Below, piece by piece: positions 1-9,700 of a stretch of DNA of 64,000 bases. The translations under genes were made by a program, and so were the position numbers. The DNA is from Algoriphagus sp. CAU 1675 (lineage in GTDB: Bacteria > Bacteroidota > Bacteroidia > Cytophagales > Cyclobacteriaceae): NCBI RefSeq assembly GCF_029222925.1, contig NZ_JARHUI010000006.1:295685-359684 (forward strand). The letters run 5' to 3'. The notes under the pieces are model-generated. The model searched no databases and was not told the DNA's origin. It saw only the letters and a program-made list of their open reading frames with translations. Numbering within the stretch: the first letter of the stretch is position 1; the number at the start of each line of letters is the position of its first letter.

Positions 1-51
1 TAGTACATATCGGAAGGATGCAGGTTTCAGCACCGTTTTGATAAAAAAATG

Positions 52-59
52 TAACTTTG
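52..59 (+). promoter_or_regulatory. Bacteroidota -7 element of SDR-ispG operon
   Basis: TAACTTTG matches the Bacteroidota TAnnTTTG consensus and lies 46 bases before the ATG at 106. A near copy of a motif found at the marR promoter (24953..24969) lies just downstream at 74..90. No clear -33 TTG is seen at the ideal distance. Confidence 0.5.
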
Positions 60-105
60 TCCAAGCTAGATAGTTGTCATACTAACTATTAAAACACGAA
101 CAAAA

Positions 106-810
106 ATGCGGAAATGCATCCTTGTCTCAGGAGGGACAAAAGGAATTGGAAGAGCTATAATTAAGCGCTTTGCCAAGGAAGGGTTTGATATTGCGACCTG
201 CTCCAGAAATGGAGAGGAACTTCAAGAACTGAAGGCAGAATTGGAGGCTCATTATCCGGGTATTCAGGTATTGGCTGAAGTTGCTGACCTATCCAAAAAA
301 GAGGAGGTTTATGCTTTTGCCGAAAAAGTAAAGGGCTTTTCCAACCCAGATGTATTGGTGAACAATACCGGCATTTTTCTTCCAGGAGCTATACACGATG
401 AGCCCGAGGGAAACTTTGAGTTTATCATGCATACCAATTTGTTTTCTGCCTATTATTTGTCCCGTTGTTTTGTCAAAGAAATGATCCAACGGAAATCCGG
501 GCATATCTTTAGTATGGGATCTGTTGCAGGTACAAAAGCGTATCCAAACGGAGGTAGCTATGCAATTTCAAAGTGGGCTATGTTGGGGATGACCAAATGC
601 CTGCGAGAGGAACTGAAGCCTCATGGAGTCAAAGTCACATCTATTTTGGCGGGAGCTACCTTCACGGCAAGCTGGGAGGGTATAGATCTGCCTGAAGAGC
701 GATTTATGCGTGCAGATGACGTGGCAGAATCTGTTTGGGCTGCTTATAACCTTTCCCCCCAATCTGTTGTTGAAGAATTAATTGTCCGTCCCCAATTAGG
801 AGATATTTAA
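106..810 (+). CDS. SDR family NAD(P)-dependent oxidoreductase
   Basis: A classical short-chain dehydrogenase/reductase of 234 residues, the usual length for the family. The Rossmann nucleotide motif SGGTKGIG is at residues 8-15, the NNTG motif follows near residue 85, and the catalytic pair is Tyr152/Lys156 in YAISK. It resembles FabG-like and 3-ketosphinganine-type cytosolic reductases, but the substrate cannot be read from the sequence. It starts at an ATG behind a good -7 element, and ispG begins 4 bases after its stop, so the two are very likely co-transcribed. An isoprenoid role is not implied by that alone. Confidence 0.9.
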   Translation: MRKCILVSGGTKGIGRAIIKRFAKEGFDIATCSRNGEELQELKAELEAHYPGIQVLAEVADLSKKEEVYAFAEKVKGFSNPDVLVNNTGIFLPGAIHDEPEGNFEFIMHTNLFSAYYLSRCFVKEMIQRKSGHIFSMGSVAGTKAYPNGGSYAISKWAMLGMTKCLREELKPHGVKVTSILAGATFTASWEGIDLPEERFMRADDVAESVWAAYNLSPQSVVEELIVRPQLGDI

Positions 811-814
811 GTTC

Positions 815-2797
815 ATGGAGCCAATAATCAAATCAGCTGACTCTTTTTATTGCGATAGCCTTACGCGTTATTCCCGCCGAAAAACCATTCCCGTGAAAGT
901 GGGAGATGTCATTATTGGAGGGGATAATCCAATTGTGGTTCAATCTATGACTACGGTTGACACTATGGATACCATGGGGTCTGTAGAGCAGTGCATCCGA
1001 ATGATCAATAGCGGATGTGAGCTGATACGTATTACGGCTCCAAGTATAAAAGAGGCGGAAAACCTAAGAAACATCAAGGCTGAGCTCCGAAAAAGAGGGT
1101 ATAATACGCCCTTGGTGGCAGATATTCACTTTACTCCCAATGCGGCCGAAATCGCAGCGGGAATTGTGGAAAAGGTTCGTATCAATCCCGGGAATTATGC
1201 CGATAAGAAAAAGTTCGAGGTAATTGAGTACACGGACCAAAGCTATCAGGAGGAACTCGAACGGATCCGAGAGCGCTTTCTTCCCTTGGTGAAAATCTGC
1301 AAGGAGAATGGTACTGCCATGCGTATTGGGACCAACCACGGTTCGCTTTCTGACAGGATCATGAGCCGCTATGGGGACACACCCCTTGGAATGGTAGAAT
1401 CTGCCTTGGAATTTTTGAGGATTTGTGAAGCTGAGAACTTCCACGACATCGTGATTTCGATGAAGTCCTCCAATACACAAGTGATGGTTCAGGCTTATAG
1501 GTTGTTGGTTCAAAAACTAGATGAAGGAGGATTCAAGCCTTATCCTCTTCATTTGGGAGTCACAGAAGCCGGTGAGGCAGAAGACGGTAGAATCAAATCT
1601 GCTGTTGGGATCGGGACACTATTGGAAGATGGATTAGGAGATACAGTTAGGGTATCACTGACAGAAGATCCAGAGTTTGAAGCACCTGTTGCCAAGGCAT
1701 TGATTGATCGCTATCTCCACAGGGCTGGCCATGAGTCCATACCTGAAATCTCCAATTACCCGATTAATCCCTTTGAGTACAGCAAAAGGCCAGCGGCAGA
1801 AGTATATAATTTCGGAGATCACAATGTGCCCCGAGTGATTACGGATATTTCCAGAATCCAACAAATATCGGAGAAGGAAATGAAAGCGGTAGGGCATTTC
1901 TATTTGCCAGAGCTGGATAAATGGAAAATGAATGACCAGGGATGTGATTTTGTTTATTCTGGGTCAAACCCTATTCCTTTCATGCTTCCCAATGGTATGA
2001 AGGAAATCCAAGACTCTGAAATCTGGAGACAGGCCCCAGATCAGTTGAATAAGTTCCCTCTGTTTACACTTTCGGATTACAAAGAAGCCAATAAGCTTCA
2101 TTCTGAATTGAATTTTTTAGAGATTTTCGATACTGAAATTGAGCAAGCTATTCCTTTGGTGAAGGATAGAAAAGATACCGTGCTGATCTTAAAAACAGCC
2201 AATCAACATGCAATGCCGGCTGTCAGAAGATCATTCGTGAGATTGTTGGAATCAGACTGTATCATCCCGGTTGTGGTGAAGGTGAGTTATCCTGATCAAT
2301 CGGAAGACCTGACTATGCTCTATGCCGCAACGGACGTTGGAGGATTGTTGGTTGATGGTTTGGGAGACGGAATCTTTATTTCCCTCGAGAAGGAGGGAGA
2401 GCACAGCCGCGCCGAGCTTTTGGATCAAATCAAACTGCATAATTCCGTTTCCTTTGGAGTCTTGCAAGCCGCTCGCACCCGAATGTCTAAAACAGAGTAT
2501 ATATCCTGTCCTTCCTGTGGAAGAACCCTGTTTGATCTTCAGGAAACTACTGCTATGATCCGAAAGAGAACCGATCATTTGAAAGGAGTTAAAATCGGTA
2601 TAATGGGCTGTATTGTTAATGGCCCTGGAGAAATGGCAGATGCGGATTATGGATATGTGGGTTCAGGAAAGGGTAAGATTACCTTGTATAAAGGAAAAGA
2701 GGTTATGAAAAGATCGGTCCCTTCAGAAAAAGCGGTTGATGAGCTGATCAATATCATCAGGGAAGACGGAATGTGGATCGAACCGGAAACCATTTGA
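815..2797 (+). CDS. ispG: 4-hydroxy-3-methylbut-2-en-1-yl diphosphate synthase IspG (long, three-domain type)
   Basis: IspG/GcpE, the penultimate enzyme of the MEP isoprenoid pathway, reduces methylerythritol cyclodiphosphate to HMBPP with a [4Fe-4S] cluster. The N-terminal TIM barrel contains VVQSMTTVDTMD and the NPGNYADKKKF region. Cluster ligands are visible as Cys565 or Cys568 (SCPSCGRT), Cys599 and Glu606 (GCIVNGPGE). At 660 residues it is far longer than the roughly 370-residue enterobacterial form because a large extra domain sits between barrel and Fe-S domain, as in plants, Chlamydia and Bacteroidota. The ATG at 815 follows the SDR stop by 4 bases. Another MEP gene, dxr, lies at 41340. 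Confidence 0.97.
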   Translation: MEPIIKSADSFYCDSLTRYSRRKTIPVKVGDVIIGGDNPIVVQSMTTVDTMDTMGSVEQCIRMINSGCELIRITAPSIKEAENLRNIKAELRKRGYNTPLVADIHFTPNAAEIAAGIVEKVRINPGNYADKKKFEVIEYTDQSYQEELERIRERFLPLVKICKENGTAMRIGTNHGSLSDRIMSRYGDTPLGMVESALEFLRICEAENFHDIVISMKSSNTQVMVQAYRLLVQKLDEGGFKPYPLHLGVTEAGEAEDGRIKSAVGIGTLLEDGLGDTVRVSLTEDPEFEAPVAKALIDRYLHRAGHESIPEISNYPINPFEYSKRPAAEVYNFGDHNVPRVITDISRIQQISEKEMKAVGHFYLPELDKWKMNDQGCDFVYSGSNPIPFMLPNGMKEIQDSEIWRQAPDQLNKFPLFTLSDYKEANKLHSELNFLEIFDTEIEQAIPLVKDRKDTVLILKTANQHAMPAVRRSFVRLLESDCIIPVVVKVSYPDQSEDLTMLYAATDVGGLLVDGLGDGIFISLEKEGEHSRAELLDQIKLHNSVSFGVLQAARTRMSKTEYISCPSCGRTLFDLQETTAMIRKRTDHLKGVKIGIMGCIVNGPGEMADADYGYVGSGKGKITLYKGKEVMKRSVPSEKAVDELINIIREDGMWIEPETI

Positions 2798-2880
2798 TTA
2801 AATTCAATGAATAGGAGGAATTGGATTAAGGTGGTAAACTTATTTTCCTGAGTCTCTGTTCTAAAGCAAATTCAGATACT

Positions 2881-3075
2881 ATGGCATCAGAAAATAAATT
2901 AAAGGAATTCTTCAAACTCGGTGAGGTTGGTGGATATTTCATCCGGGTATTTCAAAAGCCCGACCCAAATAAAAAGACAAATCTCAATCTTAGGATGATG
3001 CATGGAATCAATAAGATTTCCATCATTGTTTTTCTACTAGCCCTGATCATTTGGACGGTCAAACGCTTGATCTAA
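2881..3075 (+). CDS. Small membrane protein (DUF6728-like)
   Basis: A 64-residue protein with a soluble basic N-terminal half, including YFIRVFQKPDP, and one C-terminal transmembrane helix at about residues 44-61. It resembles the small Bacteroidota family I recall as DUF6728; no function is known to me. It stands 83 bases after ispG and is followed by a clear hairpin terminator at 3097..3139, so it may be the last gene of the ispG transcript or have its own promoter. Confidence 0.75.
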   Translation: MASENKLKEFFKLGEVGGYFIRVFQKPDPNKKTNLNLRMMHGINKISIIVFLLALIIWTVKRLI

Positions 3076-3096
3076 TAGTTCCTATTTAAACTAAAG

Positions 3097-3139
3097 AGCC
3101 TGCTTCTGGTTTCCATGCCGTAAGCAGGCTTTATTTTTT
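3097..3139 (+). terminator. Rho-independent terminator
   Basis: Inverted repeat AGCCTGCTT / AAGCAGGCT with a 16-base loop, followed by a T-rich tail (TTATTTTTT). It closes the SDR-ispG-small protein unit. Confidence 0.85.
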
Positions 3140-3186
3140 AGCTCCCCTTTTTCATAAAAAGTATAGGAATTGATTTTTATCCGGTA

Positions 3187-3213
3187 TTTTAAGTGTTAAA
3201 ATTTCACTTAAAA
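3187..3213 (+). repeat. Perfect 9-bp inverted repeat before the NIPSNAP gene
   Basis: TTTTAAGTG and CACTTAAAA are exact reverse complements separated by 9 bases. The right arm ends 14 bases before the ATG at 3228. It could be an operator for a dimeric regulator or a 5' hairpin. It has no T tract and is not a terminator. Confidence 0.5.
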
Positions 3214-3227
3214 CCTAAAATCAACCT

Positions 3228-3965
3228 ATGAAGAAATTATTTAACCTTCTTGTTGCTTTAATTCTTGCTCTTCCCTCTTTGGGCCAGCAACAGTCTACCT
3301 ATTTCGAAATGCGGACCTATACCGCTCACGAAGGGAAAATGCCAGACCTGATCAAACGATTTCAGAATCATACTGCGGGCATATTTGAAAGAATTGGGAT
3401 GGAAAATGTAGGCTATTTTCTGCCAGTGGATGAGACGGATAATACACTGACCTATATTTTAGGCTATCCAGATCAAGCTTCCAGAGATGCGATGTGGGAG
3501 GTGTTTTTGAACGATCCGGAATGGAAAAAAGTATACCAGGAGTCTATCAAGGACGGAAATTTGGTAAAAAGCATCGAGGAGGTCTTTATGACTTTGGCTC
3601 CGGGCCTGAATAATAGACCGAAGCCCTCTCCAAGCGGCGTTTTTCAACTCCGTGTTTATCATTGCTTTGAGGGTAGGGTTGATAATTTGGTAGCGAGGTT
3701 TAGAGACCATACTCAGGCACTTTTTGAAAAGCAAGGATTGAGAAATTATCCATATTTTCTGACGGTTGAGAAGGATGGAGCCCAATCAAAATTGGTTTAT
3801 TTACTGGGAGCCGAAAACCAAGCGGAGTTTGAGGAAGCATTCCAGGCATTCATCAAAGACCCAGAATGGATCAAAGCTAGAGATGCTTCAGAGGCAGATG
3901 GGAAAATCGTTGAAAAAGTAGATGCCAAATTCCTGAAGACTCTTCCTTTTTCACCTATGAAATGA
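3228..3965 (+). CDS. Exported NIPSNAP family protein with two tandem NIPSNAP domains
   Basis: 245 residues with an N-terminal signal peptide (MKKLFNLLVALILALPSLGQ) and two repeats of the NIPSNAP (dimeric alpha/beta barrel) fold. The first runs about residues 24-125 (FEMRTYTAHEGKM) and the second about 135-240 (FQLRVYHCFEGRV). The repeats share the motif of a fall-out residue run ending in a DPEWKK / DPEWIK segment. Bacteroidota encode many such periplasmic proteins, and their function is not established. It is a single gene with its own terminator and a striking inverted repeat just upstream. Confidence 0.88.
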   Translation: MKKLFNLLVALILALPSLGQQQSTYFEMRTYTAHEGKMPDLIKRFQNHTAGIFERIGMENVGYFLPVDETDNTLTYILGYPDQASRDAMWEVFLNDPEWKKVYQESIKDGNLVKSIEEVFMTLAPGLNNRPKPSPSGVFQLRVYHCFEGRVDNLVARFRDHTQALFEKQGLRNYPYFLTVEKDGAQSKLVYLLGAENQAEFEEAFQAFIKDPEWIKARDASEADGKIVEKVDAKFLKTLPFSPMK

Positions 3966-3980
3966 GAAAGCATTGCAAGA

Positions 3981-4011
3981 AAAAATCCCGGTTATTTGCC
4001 GGGATTTTTCA
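3981..4011 (+). terminator. Rho-independent terminator of the NIPSNAP gene
   Basis: AAAAATCCCGG / CCGGGATTTTT with a 7-base loop. A-rich and T-rich flanks make it usable in both directions between the convergent genes on either side. Confidence 0.9.
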
Positions 4012-4041
4012 TTTTGACCAATTCTAAAAAAAATGGTGGGT

Positions 4042-5673
4042 TTATCTTTCCACTTCTTTTAAGCTTTCCATTTTTTTGTTTCTGAGGAATCCATTGATGT
4101 CCTCAAAATGTTCCTTCACCCGTTTATTGCCAAATTCAAAAACCTTGGTCACCAAACCATCCAGGAAGTCCCGGTCGTGTGAAACCACAATTAAGGTCCC
4201 GTCGAAATCTTTCAGCGCATCCTTGATGATGTCCTTGGTTTTCATGTCCAAGTGGTTGGTAGGTTCGTCAAGGATCAAAAGGTTTACAGGTTCCAATAGT
4301 AATTTGATCATAGCGAGACGGGTTTTTTCTCCTCCGGAAAGGACCTTGACTTTTTTGTTGATGTCATCTCCCTTAAACATGAAGGCTCCCAATAAATCCT
4401 TGATTTTAGTTCGGATTTCGCCTACTGCGATCTGATCAATTGTTTCAAAAATGCTCAGGCTTTCATCCAGTAGCGAGGCTTGGTTTTGGGCGAAGTAACC
4501 AATCATGGCATTGTGTCCCAATTCACATTTTCCATTGAAGTCAATTTCTCCCATGATAGCCTTGATCATGGTGGATTTGCCTTCCCCGTTCTTTCCTACG
4601 AAAGCTACTTTTTGTCCTTGCTCAATGGTCATGGATGCATCTTTGAAAACCACATGATCTCCGTAAGATTTACTCATCTCATCGACGATCACCGGGTATT
4701 TTCCTGATCTAGGAGAGGGAGGGAATCGGAGTTTTAAAGCGGAGGTATCCACTTCATCCACTTCGACGATTTCCAATTTTTCGAGCATTTTGACACGGGA
4801 TTGTACCTGGAGAGTTTTGGAATAGGTCCCTTTGAACCGCTCAATAAACTGGGTGGTTTCGGCGATGAACTTTTGCTGTTCCTCGTATTGCTTCTGCTGC
4901 TGTTCCCTGCGCTCTTTTCGAAGTTCTAGATAATGGGAATACTTTGCCTTATAATCATAGATCCTCCCCATGGTGACCTCAATGGTCCGGGTGGTAATAT
5001 TGTCCACAAATGCTCGGTCGTGAGAGATGACCACTACTGCCTTTGCTTTATTCATCAAGAACTCTTCAAGCCATTGGATAGATTCAATATCCAGATGGTT
5101 GGTTGGTTCGTCCAAGAGGATCAAGTCTGGTTTTTGAAGAAGGATTTTGGCCAGCTCGATTCGCATTCTCCAGCCCCCTGAAAATTCAGAAGTGGATCTT
5201 TGAAAATCATCCCGTACGAAACCCAAGCCCAGAAGAACTTTCTCAACTTCTGCCTCGTAGTTGATTTCCTCAATAGCGTAAAATTTTTCGCTGAGTTCAG
5301 AGACCTTTTCGATCAGTTTGTAATAATCTTCTGATTCGTAATCAGTTCGGACAGTCAGTTCTTCGTTGATCCGTTCAATTTCTTCTTTCATGCCCAGATA
5401 GCTGGAAAAGGCCTTGGCGGTTTCCTCAAATACAGTACAGTCATCTGCAGTCAGCAAATGCTGAGGAAGGTAAGCGACCACATAGCCTTTAGGAGCGGAA
5501 ACCGCCCCGGAGGTAGGTTTGCTCTGTCCGGCAATGATTTTGAGCAAGGTGGATTTTCCTGCTCCGTTTTTTCCCATCAAGGCGATTTTGTCATTGTCAT
5601 TGATGGCAAAGGAAATATTACTGAATAGGGCCGTGCCGCCATGTTGAACGGTCACATTATCAACTGAAATCAT
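4042..5673 (-). CDS. ABC-F family ribosome-associated ATPase
   Basis: A cytosolic ATPase of 543 residues with two ABC domains and no membrane segments, typical of the ABC-F family, whose members act on the ribosome. Domain 1 has Walker A GKNGAGKST, signature FSGGWRMR and Walker B LILLDEPTNHLD. A charged linker (ELRKERREQQQKQ) separates it from domain 2, with GKNGEGKST, LSGGEKTRLA and LLILDEPTNHLD. The reading frame is open for 16 more codons upstream, but I choose the ATG at 5673 because a -7 element lies at 5694..5701 and homologues begin near MISVDNVTV. The subfamily (Uup, YheS or other) is not resolved. Confidence 0.92.
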   Translation of the reverse strand: MISVDNVTVQHGGTALFSNISFAINDNDKIALMGKNGAGKSTLLKIIAGQSKPTSGAVSAPKGYVVAYLPQHLLTADDCTVFEETAKAFSSYLGMKEEIERINEELTVRTDYESEDYYKLIEKVSELSEKFYAIEEINYEAEVEKVLLGLGFVRDDFQRSTSEFSGGWRMRIELAKILLQKPDLILLDEPTNHLDIESIQWLEEFLMNKAKAVVVISHDRAFVDNITTRTIEVTMGRIYDYKAKYSHYLELRKERREQQQKQYEEQQKFIAETTQFIERFKGTYSKTLQVQSRVKMLEKLEIVEVDEVDTSALKLRFPPSPRSGKYPVIVDEMSKSYGDHVVFKDASMTIEQGQKVAFVGKNGEGKSTMIKAIMGEIDFNGKCELGHNAMIGYFAQNQASLLDESLSIFETIDQIAVGEIRTKIKDLLGAFMFKGDDINKKVKVLSGGEKTRLAMIKLLLEPVNLLILDEPTNHLDMKTKDIIKDALKDFDGTLIVVSHDRDFLDGLVTKVFEFGNKRVKEHFEDINGFLRNKKMESLKEVER

Positions 5674-5693
5674 GAATTGGTCTTTTGAAGGCG

Positions 5694-5701
5694 CAAAGGT
5701 A
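5694..5701 (-). promoter_or_regulatory. -7 element of the ABC-F gene
   Basis: On the minus strand TACCTTTG fits TAnnTTTG. A TTG triplet 17 bases upstream (5719..5721) is a plausible -33 element. The site lies inside the longer possible ORF and so supports the start at 5673. Confidence 0.6.
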
Positions 5702-5721
5702 GGATATCGGATTGGAATCAA

Positions 5722-5752
5722 AAAAGCCGTCCCGAATTTCGGGACGGCTTTT
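5722..5752 (-). terminator. Rho-independent terminator of sucD
   Basis: A near-perfect palindrome: AAAAGCCGTCCCGAA, one base, TTCGGGACGGCTTTT. It lies 20 bases beyond the sucD stop and abuts the presumed -33 of the next gene. Confidence 0.9.
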
Positions 5753-5772
5753 GAAATATATTGAATGGAGAA

Positions 5773-6654
5773 TTAGGCTTCGATACCCAGGGCCTTAGCC
5801 ATTGTAGCTCCGATTTCTGCAGGAGATTCTGCGACATGGATGCCATTTTCTCTCATAATTCTCATTTTGGCAGCAGCCGTATCATCTGCACCACCGATGA
5901 TAGCACCGGCATGACCCATTCTACGACCGGCAGGAGCAGTTTGTCCTGCAATAAAACCTACAACTGGCTTTTTGTTTCCGGTTTCTTTGATCCAGCGTGC
6001 AGCTTCGGCTTCGTAGTTTCCTCCGATTTCACCGATCATTACAATTGCATCAGTTTCAGGGTCTTCCATTAGCATTTGTACAGCTTGCTTGGTGGATGTT
6101 CCGATGATAGGATCTCCTCCGATACCGATCGCAGTAGACACGCCCAAGCCAGCTTTTGCTACCTGGTCGGCTGCTTCATAAGTCAAGGTTCCGGATTTGG
6201 ATACGATACCGATTCTTCCTTTTTTGAAGACAAAGCCAGGCATGATACCCACTTTTGCTTCTCCCGGAGTGATCACCCCTGGGCAGTTTGGTCCGATCAA
6301 GATGGCTCCTCTTTCCTTGATGTAAGGCTTGGCTTTCATCATATCGGCTACAGGGATACCCTCAGTGATAGCAATGATCACTTTAATTCCCGCATCGGCA
6401 GCTTCCATTATCGCGTCAGCTGCAAAAGCAGGTGGTACGAAGATGATTGAAGTGTCTGCACCAGTCTTTTGAACGGCTTCTTCTACAGAATTAAAAACTG
6501 GCTTTTCCAGATGAGTTGATCCCCCTTTTCCTGGAGTTACACCACCCACAACATTGGTTCCATATTCAATCATTTGTTGTGCGTGAAAAGAGCCTTCAGA
6601 TCCGGTGAAACCCTGTACGATCACCTTTGAATTTTTATTGACTAGTACACTCAT
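5773..6654 (-). CDS. sucD: Succinate-CoA ligase (ADP/GDP-forming) alpha subunit
   Basis: The alpha subunit of succinyl-CoA synthetase, a TCA cycle enzyme that makes ATP or GTP from succinyl-CoA. 293 residues from this start, the normal length. The CoA-binding domain begins with [11 protein letters not shown], the ligase part has [12 protein letters not shown], and the phosphorylated histidine is in [10 protein letters not shown] near the C terminus. An open frame reaches 6741, but [11 protein letters not shown] at 6654 is the family start and a -7 element lies at 6678..6685. The beta subunit gene sucC is not in this window. It processes the succinyl-CoA that the MutAB route in this window makes. 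Confidence 0.97.
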   Translation of the reverse strand: MSVLVNKNSKVIVQGFTGSEGSFHAQQMIEYGTNVVGGVTPGKGGSTHLEKPVFNSVEEAVQKTGADTSIIFVPPAFAADAIMEAADAGIKVIIAITEGIPVADMMKAKPYIKERGAILIGPNCPGVITPGEAKVGIMPGFVFKKGRIGIVSKSGTLTYEAADQVAKAGLGVSTAIGIGGDPIIGTSTKQAVQMLMEDPETDAIVMIGEIGGNYEAEAARWIKETGNKKPVVGFIAGQTAPAGRRMGHAGAIIGGADDTAAAKMRIMRENGIHVAESPAEIGATMAKALGIEA

Positions 6655-6677
6655 GCTTCGGTTTTTAAAGTTTGCCA

Positions 6678-6706
6678 CAAAAATAAGAGAAACCCACCGC
6701 TGACAA
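6678..6706 (-). promoter_or_regulatory. Promoter of sucD
   Basis: On the minus strand, a -33 TTG (6704..6706) and a -7 TATTTTTG (6678..6685) are separated by 18 bases, a good fit to the Bacteroidota housekeeping promoter. It lies 24 bases before the chosen ATG. Confidence 0.65.
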
Positions 6707-6767
6707 AAGAATTGATTAACATTATACTCGGAATTTGACATGTAGTTTCTTTTTCTATATTCGTTTT

Positions 6768-9700
6768 ATGGGATTTCGATTGGGGTTCATCTTAGGGGTG
6801 TGGCTGGGTAGTTTGTTCATATTCAATGCTTCAGCTCAAAATTTCAAAGTAAATACAAAACCCAAGGGGATAAAGCTTCCTGTTCAGACAATTGTTGAAA
6901 TTGAGCAGGATACTTTGGGTAGAATGTGGTTTTCCACTCCAAGAGGAGTGTATTACTCTGATGGAATACAAACTTTTTCCTTGCCGGATTCCCTTTTTTC
7001 AGAGTTTGATTTTCAGGTTTCTATTCTAAAGGATCCGGATGGAAGCATTTGGCTTTATAATGATAGAGGCTTGCCCAAAATGTTTAAGGGTGGCTATGGC
7101 TCCTGGGAAGAGGTAGAGTTAAATCTTAAAATAGACCCCCGATATAGCTCAGGGATCAAATTGTTTGTGGACGGTACAGGTGCTGAGAAGCAATATTTTT
7201 TGGATACCCGATTCCAGCTTTTTAGCTGGAGTAATGATGAGCTTCCTTTTGAAATAGATAGGGATTCTGAATCCACAGGTCCTCTCAATTCCATTACGCC
7301 TTTGGAAGAAGGTGTTTTGTTGAATTTCACATATGAGGTCAAGTTATGGAAAGGCAAGGGGTTAGAGGATGTGAATTTTGAAGGGATTAAACTTCCCTCT
7401 CTACCCGTTTTGATTAGGAAATCCCCAGAAACTGGGGACTATTATTTTTTAGGTAAAAATTATCTGGCAAGGGGGAAGGCTGCACTAAAACCCAGTGAAA
7501 TAATAGCTACTGGTTTTGAAAAGGAATTCTTCTTTGCCAATGACGAATTTGGCCTGGATTTCTTTGGTGGCAATGTTTTTTACCATTTCAATTCTTCACT
7601 TCAGAAACTTCCCTATTCAGGGAATTTGCCATTGGAAATCGACTTGGAATATGTTTTCAATTCATTTTCAATCTTATCATTTTTGATTGATAGGGAAGGG
7701 ATTTTGTGGATTGGCACCGTTCGCGGTCTGGCAAATCTAAACAGCCTGAAGTTTCAAAATTATGGAGTTTGGCAATCTGAATTTCTTCTTGAGGAAATTA
7801 CCGCAATCCATAAGCTTCCGGATGGTACATTTTTGTTTGGCTTTAACAATGGAGTGCAGAAGTCCAGCCGAAACAACATAAAAACCATTTACAATGATCA
7901 GAGTCCGGGAGGTATTCCGACTCAGAGAATTGTCAATTTTTCTGCAGGAAAGGCCAATGATGTATGGTTGTCTGCCACCTATGGAGGGGTAGGACGATTT
8001 GATGTGGAGACTGAAAAATTGGAATTCTACAAAGCTCCTCCTGAAATCAACATTTCTTCGGTGGTGGTTCAGGATAGTATTTACATCACCAGTCCAAAAA
8101 CATTGTTTGTGGCACCTGTGACAGCTAGAGGGGATCAGCTTTATCAAAAAAACCTAGACCAAGAAATTCAGGATTTATTGGGGGGCTCATTTTATTACCT
8201 TAGGAAAGCTGCAAAACTCAGTGATGGAAGAATTATCGTGATTCAAGCCAGTAAGCTGGAAAACCAACAGCCGGTATTGGAGAATGAGCGGATGATTATT
8301 GTAGAAGGCTATGATTATCTGGAAACTGAAAATGGTATTTTGTTGGGGGCCGAATCCGGTTTCAAAATCATCAAAGACGGAAAGCTCTCGCCATACCTAA
8401 TCAATGACCGTGAAATTGACCGCCCCGTTTACGCGATACTGGAGGATAGTAAAGATCGGATTTGGTTGGGAACAGATGATGGGGTTTTTGTCATTGAAAA
8501 GGGTCAACTCACACATTACAATGAAACAAGTGGGCTAGTTGGGAATGAAGTCAATAGAGGCGCCTTGGTTGAAGGGAATCATGGTAGGATCATGATTGGC
8601 ACCATGAAGGGTTTTTCCATTTTTCTCGAGGACGAGGGCTTTGAAGCCTTTGGCAGCCCCAATGTTTTTATTAAGTCTGCCAGCGTGGGAGGAGAGTCCT
8701 TGGTGAAAAATCCGGGATTGGAAGCTCCCTTTACGAAAAACTTCCTGGAAGTGGATTATTCAGCTATTGGCTTTAATGAGGAAGAGGAGCTTTGGGTTCA
8801 CTACAGGCTGAAAGGGTATTCCAATGATTGGGAGATTGTCAAAGACCCTCATTCCACACGGATCTTTTATGGAAATCTTCCACCGGGATCCTATCAGTTT
8901 GAACTGAAAGCATCCTATGGGGGAAAAGTGTTCTCATCCACTGTTTTACTTTCCGGATTTAAGATTGCCAAACCTTTTTACCTACAGTTCTGGTTTTTGG
9001 CCTTGACGGTCATTCTGTTGATTGGCGCTGGAATTTTGATTAATATTTTTTACCGCCAATTACGAAAAGTAGGAGTGCTGGAAACTGCCTTTGATAAGAA
9101 AAACCAGGAAAAACTCATTGCCGAACAGCAGTTTAAAAACGTGTGGGATAGCTCTAAAGACGGTTTGGTCCTGAGTTTTGACGGAGAAGAACTGATTGCT
9201 GCGAATCCTGCATTTGCAAAATTGCTGAAAATGAAGCCGGAAGATCTCGTGGGAAGGAACGTCACCACTCTCATCGTGAATAAAGAATTTGAGGAATCCT
9301 TTTTTCCGGTTTTTAGAGAAAAGATCAGTGAAATAGACGAGGAGGGGTTTTCATTTGAGGCCACCGTTCCATGGCCTTCCGGAACATTTGAAGTGGAGAT
9401 TTTCAACCGGATTATTCAAAAGGATAGTGAAGGAAGAAAAATTATTTTGAGTGTGGTACGAGATATTTCATCCGAAAAAGCAATTGAAAATAAATTACGT
9501 GACGCCAAAGAAAAAGCCGAGCAGGCCAACAGATTCAAGACCAGTTTACTTTCAAACATCAGTCATGAAATCCGGACTCCACTCAATGGTATACTGGGCG
9601 GAACCGAGCATATCATGATGACGAGACAGGATGATGCAAAGCTCATCTCCCAGTTGGACATCATCCTGCAAAGTGGGGAACGACTTTTGAAAACCATCAA

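Noticed and set aside
1064..1513. Long ORF antisense to ispG (149 codons)
   Set aside because: It lies entirely inside a strongly conserved gene on the other strand and has no recognisable domain, so it is a shadow frame. The same applies to the antisense frames at 25541..26038, 27720..28160, 51322..51771 and others.
5773..6741. Longer N terminus for sucD
   Set aside because: The extra 29 residues do not belong to the family, and the promoter lies within that segment.
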